Source of the DNA: Bacteroidales bacterium
GTDB lineage: Bacteria; Bacteroidota; Bacteroidia; Bacteroidales; UBA3824
Length of the DNA stretch: 34,592 bases
Direction: 5' to 3'
NCBI GenBank assembly: GCA_024401025.1
Contig: JAKSLV010000016.1
Coordinates: forward strand, 1 to 34,592
Positions 8,514-16,680 of this stretch are shown piece after piece; position 1 is the stretch's first letter; each line of letters begins with the position of its first letter. The translations under genes were made by a program, and so were the position numbers. The notes under the pieces were generated by a model, which saw nothing but the letters and a program-made list of their open reading frames with translations, was not told the origin of the DNA and did no database searches.

Positions 8514-8628
8514 GACCCCGGAGGGGTCGAGCGTAGCCTGCTGTTAGCCCATAGTGAAAATCCACAAACATAGTTTGTGGATTTTCACTATGGGCTAACG
8601 TATGCTTGCGCTCGACCCCTCCGGGGTC
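8514..8628. repeat. 115-bp imperfect palindrome with a 9x9 unpaired internal loop
   Basis: The left arm 8514-8569 is the reverse complement of 8573-8628 around a 3-nt loop centred on 8571. There is an inner perfect 27-bp stem (8543-8569 with 8573-8599) and an outer perfect 20-bp stem (8514-8533 with 8609-8628). Between them are two 9-nt segments (8534-8542 and 8600-8608) that do not pair. Each outer arm contains its own mini-hairpin (GACCCC-GGA-GGGGTC and its complement), so a cruciform of smaller hairpins is also possible. It contains no open frame. It resembles REP/MITE-like intergenic palindromes; an origin through a REP-associated tyrosine transposase is a guess. Confidence 0.9.
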
Positions 8629-8640
8629 CCTATATATTCT

Positions 8641-8738
8641 TTATACGTTACTCTTTATACGTTACTCTTTACACTTTACTCTCATCTCTCATCTCTCATC
8701 TCTAATCTCTAATCTCTAATCTCTAATCTCTAAACTTT
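8641..8738. repeat. Heptanucleotide tandem array (~14 units)
   Basis: From 8641 the sequence keeps a 7-bp register. TTATACG+TTACTCT occurs twice, TTACACT+TTACTCT once, then CATCTCT three times, AATCTCT four times, and a closing AAACTTT. It ends four bases before the stop codon of the minus-strand LysM gene and follows the palindrome directly. Being outside any coding region, copy changes would alter only the 3' flank. Confidence 0.9.
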
Positions 8739-8741
8739 CAT

Positions 8742-10583
8742 CTATTCCGCCTCTTGCAGCGTGTAATCCTCGCTGTATTGGAGTACATAGTTGCTGTGGT
8801 TCTCGTAGCCGCCAAGTGGTGCCACCTTCCTGAAATCGAACTTGTAGACAAGGCCCTGGCTTGGATCGTCTGGACAGAAGTGGAAGTATTTGCCCTTTTT
8901 GCTTATCTGACCCAGGAAGTAGTTGGTGATGTCGAAGCCCGAGAATGCGTAGATGCCTGGCTCGCTGTTGAATCTGCTCCTGAACTCTGATATGAACGTC
9001 TTTACATTGCCGTTGTTGTAGTTTACAAAGCTTGACGACCTGTAGCTGAAGTTCATGCCCTGAAGGAACTCGATGTCGATGTTGCCGATCTTCTCCCAGC
9101 TCTGGCTTCCGAACAGGAGTATCTTGTAATGGTCGTTCTTCACAAGTCCGTTTAGGTAGTTGAACACCTTGCTTATAAATACCTCCTTGGTGCTGGTCAT
9201 TATCACGATGTTGTTCTGAGCCGAATTCAATGCCGATTTCAGTATCGACGCGCCTCCGTTGTCGTAGTTTATCTCCTTGAGAGTCAGGTTGTCCACCTTC
9301 TTGATGATGTCGCGGTAATTCTTTATCAGCGATATCTCGTTGGGATTGTTGTTGCCCTCGTTGTCGTATACCAAAACCACGTTGCTGCCCTCCAGACCTG
9401 CAAAATAGTTGAGAGTCTCCTCTATGGATGTTGCGTTGCTTGGAGTCATCTGGAACAGGTAAGGATTTTCCTTCAGGAGGTCGTTCTTGATGGCGAACGG
9501 CGACACCATTGCTATCTGGTTGTCCTTGGCGAATTTGGCCGCCTTTATCACGTTGTCGGTGTAGAGAGGGCCAATTATCAGGTCAGCCTTCTTAAGCTCG
9601 GGATTAGAGCATATCTCGTTGGTCTTAGATGTAGAGTTCTCTGTATCAAGGATGTCGAGCTGTATGTTGAATCCCCTCAGCTGATAGTCTCTGGTGGCCA
9701 TCAGCACACCCTCGTAAAACTCGTAAATCTTCTCGCTGTTTTTGCTGTAGAGGCTGTTCTTGTTGGGGTCTTGGCGGTATGCGTCTATCTTGGCCGCATT
9801 CTCGCTGATGAACAGTGGCAGCATCACGGCAATCCTTATGGTCTTGCTGCGGTTGTAGGTGAAATTCTCGCAAGGGCAGTAGTCGCTGTTTTTGGCAGCC
9901 TCCAGCCTTACAAGGTCCTGCTGGTCAATCATTTCGGGCTCGTCCTCGCCGTCGCTGTTGTTGCGGTTCATGTATTCCGGAGTCTTGGGCAGGGTAAGGA
10001 TCATGCCGGCCTTGAAATCTGTCTTGGCCTTGGGATTGTATTTCAGCAAGTCGTTGATATCCACCTTGTAGAGCACGCATATCGAGTTTATGCTCTCGTT
10101 CTGCTTCACCGAGTGGTATATGAACTCGGCATTCTGACGGTCGGGATTGTCCACGTGACCTACTGGAATTTTCAGGGTTTCGCCGCTTTTGATGCCGAAC
10201 CTGGCCTCAGGATTGTATTTGTACACATCCTCCTCGTTTACGCCGTATTTCTGGCATATCGAATACAGGGTCTGCTTTTTCTCCACTGTGTGGTAGGCGA
10301 ATTCCTGAGTGCTTGGAGGGGTAGAGTTGTTGCTCAGCACGGGTATCTTTATCAGGATTCCGGGCTGAAACTTTCCCGTCTTGTCCTGATTGTTCATCTT
10401 AATATCCTGTACTGTAGTCTGATACGCCTTGGCTATATCTTCCAGGCTCTGTCCCTCGGTAATCTTGTGCAGGTAGTATCGGGTGCCGTTCATGGATATA
10501 AATCTGTCCGATTTCACCACCTGGGCGCTCAGTGTGCCTGCCAGGCATAATGCCGTCAATATCAGTAATATGCGTTTTTTCAT
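8742..10583 (-). CDS. LysM (x3) protein with periplasmic-binding-protein-like domain
   Basis: A 613-residue exported protein. The start was set at the ATG whose product opens with a signal peptide (MKKRILLILTALCLAGTLSAQ) rather than the in-frame ATG 36 bp upstream, which adds a non-signal extension before it. Three LysM peptidoglycan-binding modules occupy residues ~35-85, ~95-145 and ~155-205; each opens with a segment like YHTVEKKQTLYSICQKYGV and ends ..G..L.IPV. The C-terminal ~370 residues, from TIRIAVMLPLFISENAAKID, resemble the type I periplasmic binding fold (Peripla_BP_6-like) of amino-acid ABC receptors and LpoA-type regulators. No permease genes are adjacent, so a cell-wall-associated sensor or regulator of peptidoglycan synthesis is more likely than transport; this is inference. 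It is convergent with gapA, separated by the palindrome and heptamer array. Confidence 0.85.
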   Translation of the reverse strand: MKKRILLILTALCLAGTLSAQVVKSDRFISMNGTRYYLHKITEGQSLEDIAKAYQTTVQDIKMNNQDKTGKFQPGILIKIPVLSNNSTPPSTQEFAYHTVEKKQTLYSICQKYGVNEEDVYKYNPEARFGIKSGETLKIPVGHVDNPDRQNAEFIYHSVKQNESINSICVLYKVDINDLLKYNPKAKTDFKAGMILTLPKTPEYMNRNNSDGEDEPEMIDQQDLVRLEAAKNSDYCPCENFTYNRSKTIRIAVMLPLFISENAAKIDAYRQDPNKNSLYSKNSEKIYEFYEGVLMATRDYQLRGFNIQLDILDTENSTSKTNEICSNPELKKADLIIGPLYTDNVIKAAKFAKDNQIAMVSPFAIKNDLLKENPYLFQMTPSNATSIEETLNYFAGLEGSNVVLVYDNEGNNNPNEISLIKNYRDIIKKVDNLTLKEINYDNGGASILKSALNSAQNNIVIMTSTKEVFISKVFNYLNGLVKNDHYKILLFGSQSWEKIGNIDIEFLQGMNFSYRSSSFVNYNNGNVKTFISEFRSRFNSEPGIYAFSGFDITNYFLGQISKKGKYFHFCPDDPSQGLVYKFDFRKVAPLGGYENHSNYVLQYSEDYTLQEAE

Positions 10584-10603
10584 TTGTATTTTGTTATTTT
10601 CTG

Positions 10604-10635
10604 CAAAGTTACTAAACACACTTTATAATTTGAAA
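10604..10635 (-). promoter_or_regulatory. Promoter of the LysM/periplasmic-binding gene
   Basis: On the minus strand TAACTTTG (10604-10611) fits TAnnTTTG, with an imperfect TTTC 20 bp upstream in the -33 position. The distance to the chosen ATG at 10583 is 20 nt. Placement of the -7 box inside the longer open frame supports the shorter start. Confidence 0.6.
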
Positions 10636-10734
10636 TCCATTTAGTATTTTTTTTCAAAAATCTTTATCTTTTATTGCTGCTTTTCGTTAATTTCGCATTT
10701 GCAAATCATTGTTGCTTATAATACTTTACTTTAT

Positions 10735-13143
10735 ATGAGAAATCTTTTTCTTTTATTTTTTGTCCTGATGCAGCTCTCGTTGCATGCGCAGGATACCGGC
10801 GTGTTCTCGCTCGAGATTCCGCGCCCTGCCCACATCGATCCCTATTCCGACGGCATGCACGGCAGCAGGGCTTTCGCCAAAGTCTTGCCTGTTGGTGTGC
10901 AGTTCCCGGGAAATATTGTGGCTGATACTTTGGATTCCGGGCTCCGTTACCGCATGCGTATCAGCTCGCCGGATGCTTTCTCTTTGGGCTTATGTATCAG
11001 CTTCTTGCAAATTCAGGAAGGTGTGGAGCTTCAGCTTTCGGGCCCTGATGCTTCCCATTCTGTTGGTGTGTCCCCGTCCATGGGCAGCCAGTCCGACGGC
11101 CTTGTGCGCACTCCGCAGATACCCGGCAGCGAGATCCTGCTGGATATGTTTGTGCCATTTGGGCAGCCTCAGCCCGATATGATGATAGAGAAACTGTACT
11201 ACGATTTTTCCAATCTTGATGCCTCTGTGCGCAGCAAGGAGAGCACCAGCTTCTACGATCTCTGCTCTATAAACGAGGATATAAATTCGGCTTTCGGCGC
11301 CGATTATCAGGCACTTAAACATTCCATCGTGAGATATTCGTTCGAGGCCGACGGCTATCTGTATTATTGTACGGGTGTGCTTCTAAACACTACCCTCTGC
11401 GATACCGCCGCCTACCTTCTTACGGCCGCGCATTGCATCTGCAACCAGCAGACAGCCAACTCCATTGTCTCGTATTTCAACTTCGAGCTGGAATCCGGCA
11501 CAATGTCACATGGCAACATCTTCAGCGATCAGTATCTTGATGGCGCGCGCCTGCTTGCCACTTCGGTTCAGCAGCCATACGTGGATAAGTACGGCAAGGA
11601 ATCGCGCAAGAAGTATTCCACGCTTGATTTCACGCTTTTGCAGCTTCCGGCTATTCCAAAAAGCTACAAGCCATATTTTGCCGGAATCAATATCTCTGAT
11701 ACCGACAATTCGCGCAGCCCTTTCACCATACATCACCCCTGCGGCGGACAAAAATGCATTGCAATATCGTCGCAGTCGGCATATACCGACAACTATCCCG
11801 ACGAGGATCCCGATTGCCATTATCTTAAATTTACTCATTGGCATATCGACCGTTGGAAATGGGGCACCACTCAGGGTGGCTCGTCGGGTGCGCCGCTCTT
11901 CAACGACCAGAATCTCGTAATCGGCACTCTCAGTGGTGGTTACGCTTCGTGTTTTACTCCCGAGAACGATTATTTCGCCAAAATAAGCTCTTCGTGGGAT
12001 TATTATCCATCCTACCAGAATCAGCTTAGGGCCTGGCTTGCTCCCAACAAGGACGTAACAGAAATTCCGCCTTTCGATCCCTACAATCTCGAGAATCCAT
12101 TGCCAAAATCGCATCTTTCTGCCACTTGCAATGCCGATTCCAGCAAGGTGCATCTGTCGTGGAACATTCCTGACAATTCTTTGCTCTCACTTTCTTTCGA
12201 TGATCTGGATCTGGACGACAACATGAAGCAGATTTTCTATGTCAATATAGATCACAATACCTCGCAGTCGTATCCATGGCGCATCACCGACAAGGATTTT
12301 CATTCGGATTCACATTCCATCATGAGCGTTAAGCCCTCATTGAAGCAAATAGCCGATTATTACCTCGTATTGCCCAAGAAACAGCTTTCGGGCGGCGAGG
12401 TCTTGTCGTTCTGGGCACGCAGCTCGTCGGGAATGTCCAGCCTTACTGTCTCGTACAGCTCCAGGGGCTCCAATTTCCACAAATATTCCAATCAGAAGAT
12501 TTCTGATGCCTGGGCTCATTACGAGATTGACCTTGCCGAGCTCAGGAGCGGCTCTTATTACATCAATCTCAACAACGTTACCAGCTATCTTGGTGCTGAT
12601 ACTCTCTTTATCGACGATATCGAGATTCTTGACCGTCCTGCAGGCACTCAGAATGCCGTTTGCACCGGTTACCAGCTCTATTGCAACGATGAGCTTTTGC
12701 ACACTTTCAGCGACGTTTCAATATCCTCGTTTGATTATGATATTTCGAAGGGCAACTCATACACCTTTTATATATTGAATCTGTACGGCGATAACGAAAT
12801 CTCTGGAATGAGCAACTCCGTTACAATTTCGCCCGGCTACGTGCCGAGTCCTTCCACCGCCGTTGGCGATATCATATATAATAAGGTGAATCTTGCTGCT
12901 GAAGTTTTCCCGAATCCAAGCAGCGGAGATTTGCATATTGTGGCTGATTCCGACGTTGAAAACGCCATTGCCGACATCTTCGACGCGCTTGGCCACTGTG
13001 TTGCCACAATTGATTTAGGTTCTCTGCAATCAGGAACGGCATGCAACATTAAGCTTGATTCTCTTGAATCCGGAACATATCTGCTGTTGTTGCGGTCAGG
13101 CTTCAGCAAGCTTTATTCCTGCAAGTTCATTATCAGCCATTAA
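10735..13143 (+). CDS. Secreted trypsin-like serine protease with T9SS C-terminal sorting domain
   Basis: An 802-residue exported protein. ATG at 10735 was chosen because it starts a signal peptide (MRNLFLLFFVLMQLSLHAQ); the TTG at 10699 adds unrelated residues. After a ~190-residue beta-rich pro-like region comes a chymotrypsin-fold protease with His233 (LLTAAHC), Asp298 (STLDFTLLQL) and Ser384 (GGSSGAP), organised as in lysyl endopeptidase-like enzymes of Bacteroidota. Next is a jelly-roll/adhesin-like module (LSFDDLDL to FIDDIEIL) with an Fn3-like segment. The last ~80 residues, from EVFPNPSSGDLHIV to LRSGFSKLYSCKFIISH, form a type A T9SS sorting domain, so surface display or secretion by T9SS is expected. 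susC/susD follow on the same strand after a 411-bp gap, suggesting uptake of its peptides (inference). Confidence 0.88.
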   Translation: MRNLFLLFFVLMQLSLHAQDTGVFSLEIPRPAHIDPYSDGMHGSRAFAKVLPVGVQFPGNIVADTLDSGLRYRMRISSPDAFSLGLCISFLQIQEGVELQLSGPDASHSVGVSPSMGSQSDGLVRTPQIPGSEILLDMFVPFGQPQPDMMIEKLYYDFSNLDASVRSKESTSFYDLCSINEDINSAFGADYQALKHSIVRYSFEADGYLYYCTGVLLNTTLCDTAAYLLTAAHCICNQQTANSIVSYFNFELESGTMSHGNIFSDQYLDGARLLATSVQQPYVDKYGKESRKKYSTLDFTLLQLPAIPKSYKPYFAGINISDTDNSRSPFTIHHPCGGQKCIAISSQSAYTDNYPDEDPDCHYLKFTHWHIDRWKWGTTQGGSSGAPLFNDQNLVIGTLSGGYASCFTPENDYFAKISSSWDYYPSYQNQLRAWLAPNKDVTEIPPFDPYNLENPLPKSHLSATCNADSSKVHLSWNIPDNSLLSLSFDDLDLDDNMKQIFYVNIDHNTSQSYPWRITDKDFHSDSHSIMSVKPSLKQIADYYLVLPKKQLSGGEVLSFWARSSSGMSSLTVSYSSRGSNFHKYSNQKISDAWAHYEIDLAELRSGSYYINLNNVTSYLGADTLFIDDIEILDRPAGTQNAVCTGYQLYCNDELLHTFSDVSISSFDYDISKGNSYTFYILNLYGDNEISGMSNSVTISPGYVPSPSTAVGDIIYNKVNLAAEVFPNPSSGDLHIVADSDVENAIADIFDALGHCVATIDLGSLQSGTACNIKLDSLESGTYLLLLRSGFSKLYSCKFIISH

Positions 13144-13316
13144 GGCCAATCCGCCTCTTCTGGGCTTCGGCCAGCCGCTGATTATGTAAATTTAGTGTTA
13201 AGAAGTAAAGAACGGTTTACTATCAAAAGGGTCTGTTTATTGCTTGAAATATTAAATAAGTTAAAAAAAAAATGACAGTATTAACTACTTTTGATTCTAT
13301 GTACACTTTACATTCT

Positions 13317-13383
13317 GTTACAAATGCGTAATGAAAGTTACTTTTTGGGGCTAAATGTTACAAATGTTACATAGATTTGTAAC
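13317..13383. promoter_or_regulatory. Phased GTTAC boxes upstream of susC
   Basis: GTTAC occurs at 13317, 13337 and 13357, exactly 20 bp apart, again at 13366, and inverted (GTAAC) at 13379. The longer string TGTTACAAATG occurs at 13316-13326 and 13356-13366. Spacing of about two helical turns would place proteins on one face of the helix. The binding protein is unknown. Confidence 0.65.
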
Positions 13384-13388
13384 ATTTG
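13361..13388. promoter_or_regulatory. Perfect 10-bp inverted repeat spanning a -7-like box (candidate operator)
   Basis: CAAATGTTAC (13361-13370), an 8-bp spacer, then GTAACATTTG (13379-13388). The -7-like TAGATTTG (13372-13379) lies in the spacer, so a dimeric protein bound here would cover the promoter. Alternatively the arms could form a short hairpin in RNA if transcription starts further upstream. Confidence 0.6.
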
Positions 13389-13411
13389 GATATAAAAAAG
13401 AAGCCTAAAAA

Positions 13412-13429
13412 TTTGTTAACATTAACAAA
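13412..13429. repeat. Second inverted repeat in the susC leader
   Basis: TTTGTTAA (13412-13419), spacer CA, TTAACAAA (13422-13429): a perfect 8-bp palindrome. It would lie in the 5' untranslated RNA if the -7 box at 13372 is used. The A/T content makes a chance palindrome possible. Confidence 0.45.
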
Positions 13430-13554
13430 AACTTGCAACTTGCATCCGTGAAATTAATCCCTGCCGGGCGAGTGCTTCGTGTGTGGATTTTGGTTTCATT
13501 ACGATTAAATTCGCAAAACATTTTACTAATTTAATTCACTAAATTTTTTAATCT

Positions 13555-16500
13555 ATGAGGAAAGTTTTTCTTCTGGGGTTATTCCTTTTGTTAATCCCAT
13601 TTTCGATTCTTGCCCAGAACATAAAAGTTACTGGTAAAGTAATCGACGGCGCAACCAACGAGACTCTCGTAGGTGTAAACGTAGTACAAGCCGGTACTAC
13701 AAATGGTACTATTACTGACTTGGATGGTAACTTCGAGATCAATGTTCCATCTGATTCAAAACTTACCTTCTCTTACATCGGTTATCTTTCGCAGACTCTC
13801 GATGTAGCTGGCAAAACCACAATCATCTGTACATTGTCTTCTGACGACCAGCAGATCGACGAGGTTGTTGTAGTAGGTTACGGTACACAGCGCAAGAGCG
13901 ACCTTACTGGTTCTGTAGCTTCTGTAAAGAGCTCTGACCTCCAGAACAGGTCTACCACTGATGCCGCTGCCGCTCTCCAGGGTAAGGCTTCTGGTATCCA
14001 GGTTCTCAACTCTTCTGGTAAGCCTGGTCAGGGTGCTTCTATCCGTGTTCGTGGTTACTCTTCTAACTCTAGCAACATCGGTCCTCTCTTGATCGTTGAT
14101 GGTCTTCAGGTTAGCAGCATCCAGTACCTCGATCCTTCTATGATCGAGTCTATGGAGGTTCTCAAGGACGCAGCTTCTGCTGCTATCTACGGTGCCGAGG
14201 CTGGTAACGGTGTTGTTCTCATCACTACTAAGTCTGGTAAGAAGGGTCAGGGCTCTATCTCTTACGAGGCTAAGTTCACAAACCAGCAGCTTGGTAAGGT
14301 TCCACAGCTCCTCAACGCTACTCAGTTCTCTGACTGGATGTCTAGACAGATCACCGAAAAGCAGTTCGAGGCTGATAAGGAGCTTGCTATGTCACGTGGT
14401 TGGGATCCTAACACCAACACAAACTGGCTTGATGAGTACTTCGAGAACACTTGGGCTCAGCAGCACACTCTCTCTTTCCAGGGTGGTAACGACCGTGGTT
14501 CTTACTTCGCTAGCATCTCTAACGTTAGCCAGGATGGTATCGTTAAGGGCAGCAAGGATAAATACAACCGTCTTACAGCTCAGCTCAACGCTGATTACAA
14601 GATCAAGGATTGGTTGAAGATTGGTACTAACACTTCTATCGAGAAGTGGGCTAGCCGTGGCGTTTCTGAGAACGGTTACGGTACAGCTTTCGAGACTCTT
14701 ATGCTTATCGACCCATTGACTCCAGTTTACTGGAAGGATGAGACTAAGTACATGGACTACCTCACTAACGCTATGGATGAGGTTGCCAATGGCAAACAGC
14801 AGTACCGCTTCTTCGGCGACGAGAACGGTATGTTCGCTGGTTCTTCTTACTTCTTCGACCGTCTCGCCGGTGGTAACCCATTCGCTCAGAGAGACCGTGC
14901 CGAGGGCAAGTCTAACGGTGTTAACGTAAACGGTACAGCTTTCGTTAACATTACTCCTATCAAGGCTATCACTTACACTTCTCGCTTGGGTTACAGAATC
15001 TCTTACAACAACTCTAGCGACTGGCAGTATCCTTTCTACATCAACCCAATGTGTAAGAGTGAGGATTACAAGATCTCTGGTGGTATCGGCAACTCACTCT
15101 GGTACAACTGGGAGAACTTCGTAAACTATAACCAGACTTTTGCTGACAAGCACACTGTTTCTGCAATGGCTGGTATGTCATACCGTCAGGGCAACAGCAA
15201 CAACATCAACGCTTCTGCTTCTGGTCCAGACATCCTCAAGGACTACAAGCCAAACTGGATCTACCTCAGCTACGTAAACAGCAACGAGGAGACTTCTAAG
15301 GCTTTCGATGGTACTCCTAACACTTCACGTGCTATCTCTTACTTCGGTCGTTTGATGTACAGCTTCGACAACCGTTACTCAGTACAGGCTAACTTCCGTG
15401 CTGACGCATTCGACTCTTCTAAGCTTTCTGCCGACAACCGTTGGGGTAAGTTCTTCTCTGCATCACTCGGTTGGACATTCTCTAACGAGTCTTTCTTCAA
15501 GGATAACATCGATTCTGACATCATGTCATTCGGTAAGTTCCGTGCTTCTTGGGGTCAGAACGGTAACGTAAACGTTCTCGGTGGCTTCCCTTACACAGCT
15601 GGTATCGCTACCAACTCTACTGCTTACTCTATCGATGCAGAGTCTAACACTGTTGTTCTCGGTTCTAAGCCTAACAAGCTTCCTAACCCAGAGCTTACAT
15701 GGGAGACTTCAGAGCAGATCGACTTGGGTCTCGATATGAGATTCCTTAACGACAGACTTACTCTCGGTCTCGACTGGTACAAGAAGACAACCAAGGACCT
15801 TCTCGTAAATGCTAAGGTTCTCGCTGAGTCTGGTATGACTGAGATGATGAAGAACGCTGGTGAGGTTGAGAACAAGGGTTTTGAGGTTGAGCTTTCTTGG
15901 AAGGACAAGATCGGTGGTGTTAACTACAGCGTAACTGGCAACCTTGCTACTCTTAAGAACAACGTTACTTACCTCGAGCCTTCTATCGACCGTATCCAGG
16001 GTGGTGGCCTTTCAGGTGCCAACCCAGAGACTATCAAGTGCTGGTTCGAGCAGGATCATCCTATCTGGTACATGCGTGGTTACAAGTACCTCGGCCTCAA
16101 CGACGAGGGCAAGCCTTTGTACCAGGGTGCTGATGGCAACCCAACTGATACTCCTACCGATGGTGATATGACTGAGATCGGTTCTGGTCTTCCTTCAATG
16201 ACTTACGGTCTTACAATCTCTGCTGACTACAAGGGCTTCGATCTCTCATTGTTCGGTACCGGTACAGCAGGCAACGACATCTACTACAACCTCTATCGTA
16301 CCAACTATGCTAACGTAGCTGAGGGTGTATACGATATGTTCAATGGTAAGGATATGCCAGATCCAAGCCTCATCGCTGGTGACAAGGTATTCTGGAGCTC
16401 TTCTGCTCTTGTTTACAACGGTTCTTTCTTCAAGATCAAGCAGATCCAGCTCGGTTACACATTGCCTTCAAGCATTGTTAAGAAGGCTTACATGCAGAAT

Positions 16501-16659
16501 GTTCGTGCATACGTTTCTCTCGACGACTTCTTCACATTCACAAAGTACATAGGTCTCGATCCTGAGACATGTACTCAGAGCTACAACGCTCCTGGTTTGG
16601 ATATGGGTGCATATCCTAACATGAGGAAGATTGTTCTTGGTTTCAACATTACATTCTAA
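13555..16659 (+). CDS. SusC/RagA-family TonB-linked outer-membrane transporter
   Basis: A 1034-residue outer-membrane barrel of the SusC family. Signal peptide residues 1-21 end LLLIPFSILAQ. The CarboxypepD_reg-like domain follows (~24-100: GKVIDGATNETLVGVNVVQA), then the TonB-box region DEVVVVGYGTQRKSDLTGSV and a plug with LQGKASGIQVL, IRVRGYSS, PLLIVDG and the SusC hallmark ESMEVLKDAASAAIYGAEAG; the barrel closes with VLGFNITF. The partner SusD gene starts 21 bp downstream. Codon use is extremely restricted (GCT, GGT, TCT, AAC, AAG), as in gapA, implying an abundant protein. No glycoside hydrolase lies nearby; the flanking T9SS protease makes a RagAB-like peptide importer plausible, but the substrate cannot be read from sequence. 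Confidence 0.95.
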   Translation: MRKVFLLGLFLLLIPFSILAQNIKVTGKVIDGATNETLVGVNVVQAGTTNGTITDLDGNFEINVPSDSKLTFSYIGYLSQTLDVAGKTTIICTLSSDDQQIDEVVVVGYGTQRKSDLTGSVASVKSSDLQNRSTTDAAAALQGKASGIQVLNSSGKPGQGASIRVRGYSSNSSNIGPLLIVDGLQVSSIQYLDPSMIESMEVLKDAASAAIYGAEAGNGVVLITTKSGKKGQGSISYEAKFTNQQLGKVPQLLNATQFSDWMSRQITEKQFEADKELAMSRGWDPNTNTNWLDEYFENTWAQQHTLSFQGGNDRGSYFASISNVSQDGIVKGSKDKYNRLTAQLNADYKIKDWLKIGTNTSIEKWASRGVSENGYGTAFETLMLIDPLTPVYWKDETKYMDYLTNAMDEVANGKQQYRFFGDENGMFAGSSYFFDRLAGGNPFAQRDRAEGKSNGVNVNGTAFVNITPIKAITYTSRLGYRISYNNSSDWQYPFYINPMCKSEDYKISGGIGNSLWYNWENFVNYNQTFADKHTVSAMAGMSYRQGNSNNINASASGPDILKDYKPNWIYLSYVNSNEETSKAFDGTPNTSRAISYFGRLMYSFDNRYSVQANFRADAFDSSKLSADNRWGKFFSASLGWTFSNESFFKDNIDSDIMSFGKFRASWGQNGNVNVLGGFPYTAGIATNSTAYSIDAESNTVVLGSKPNKLPNPELTWETSEQIDLGLDMRFLNDRLTLGLDWYKKTTKDLLVNAKVLAESGMTEMMKNAGEVENKGFEVELSWKDKIGGVNYSVTGNLATLKNNVTYLEPSIDRIQGGGLSGANPETIKCWFEQDHPIWYMRGYKYLGLNDEGKPLYQGADGNPTDTPTDGDMTEIGSGLPSMTYGLTISADYKGFDLSLFGTGTAGNDIYYNLYRTNYANVAEGVYDMFNGKDMPDPSLIAGDKVFWSSSALVYNGSFFKIKQIQLGYTLPSSIVKKAYMQNVRAYVSLDDFFTFTKYIGLDPETCTQSYNAPGLDMGAYPNMRKIVLGFNITF

Positions 16660-16680
16660 TCTATTTAAAACGAATTTTAT

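Larger units (their letters stand above)
13144..13554 (+). other. 411-bp leader/regulatory region between the protease and susC
   Basis: No gene is visible. The region is A/T-rich and holds two -7-like boxes, TACTTTTG (13286-13293) and TAGATTTG (13372-13379), neither with a convincing TTTG at the correct distance. It also holds repeated GTTAC boxes, a perfect 10-bp inverted repeat and a second 8-bp inverted repeat. If transcription starts near 13387, the susC leader is about 165 nt long. No clear U-tract terminator for the protease gene was found. Confidence 0.7.

Noticed and set aside
8514-8628. Ordinary intrinsic terminator of the LysM gene or gapA
   Set aside because: gapA already has a strong terminator at 8452-8493, and the structure is far longer than a terminator, lacks a T-run next to the stem and lies beyond the heptamer array for the LysM gene.
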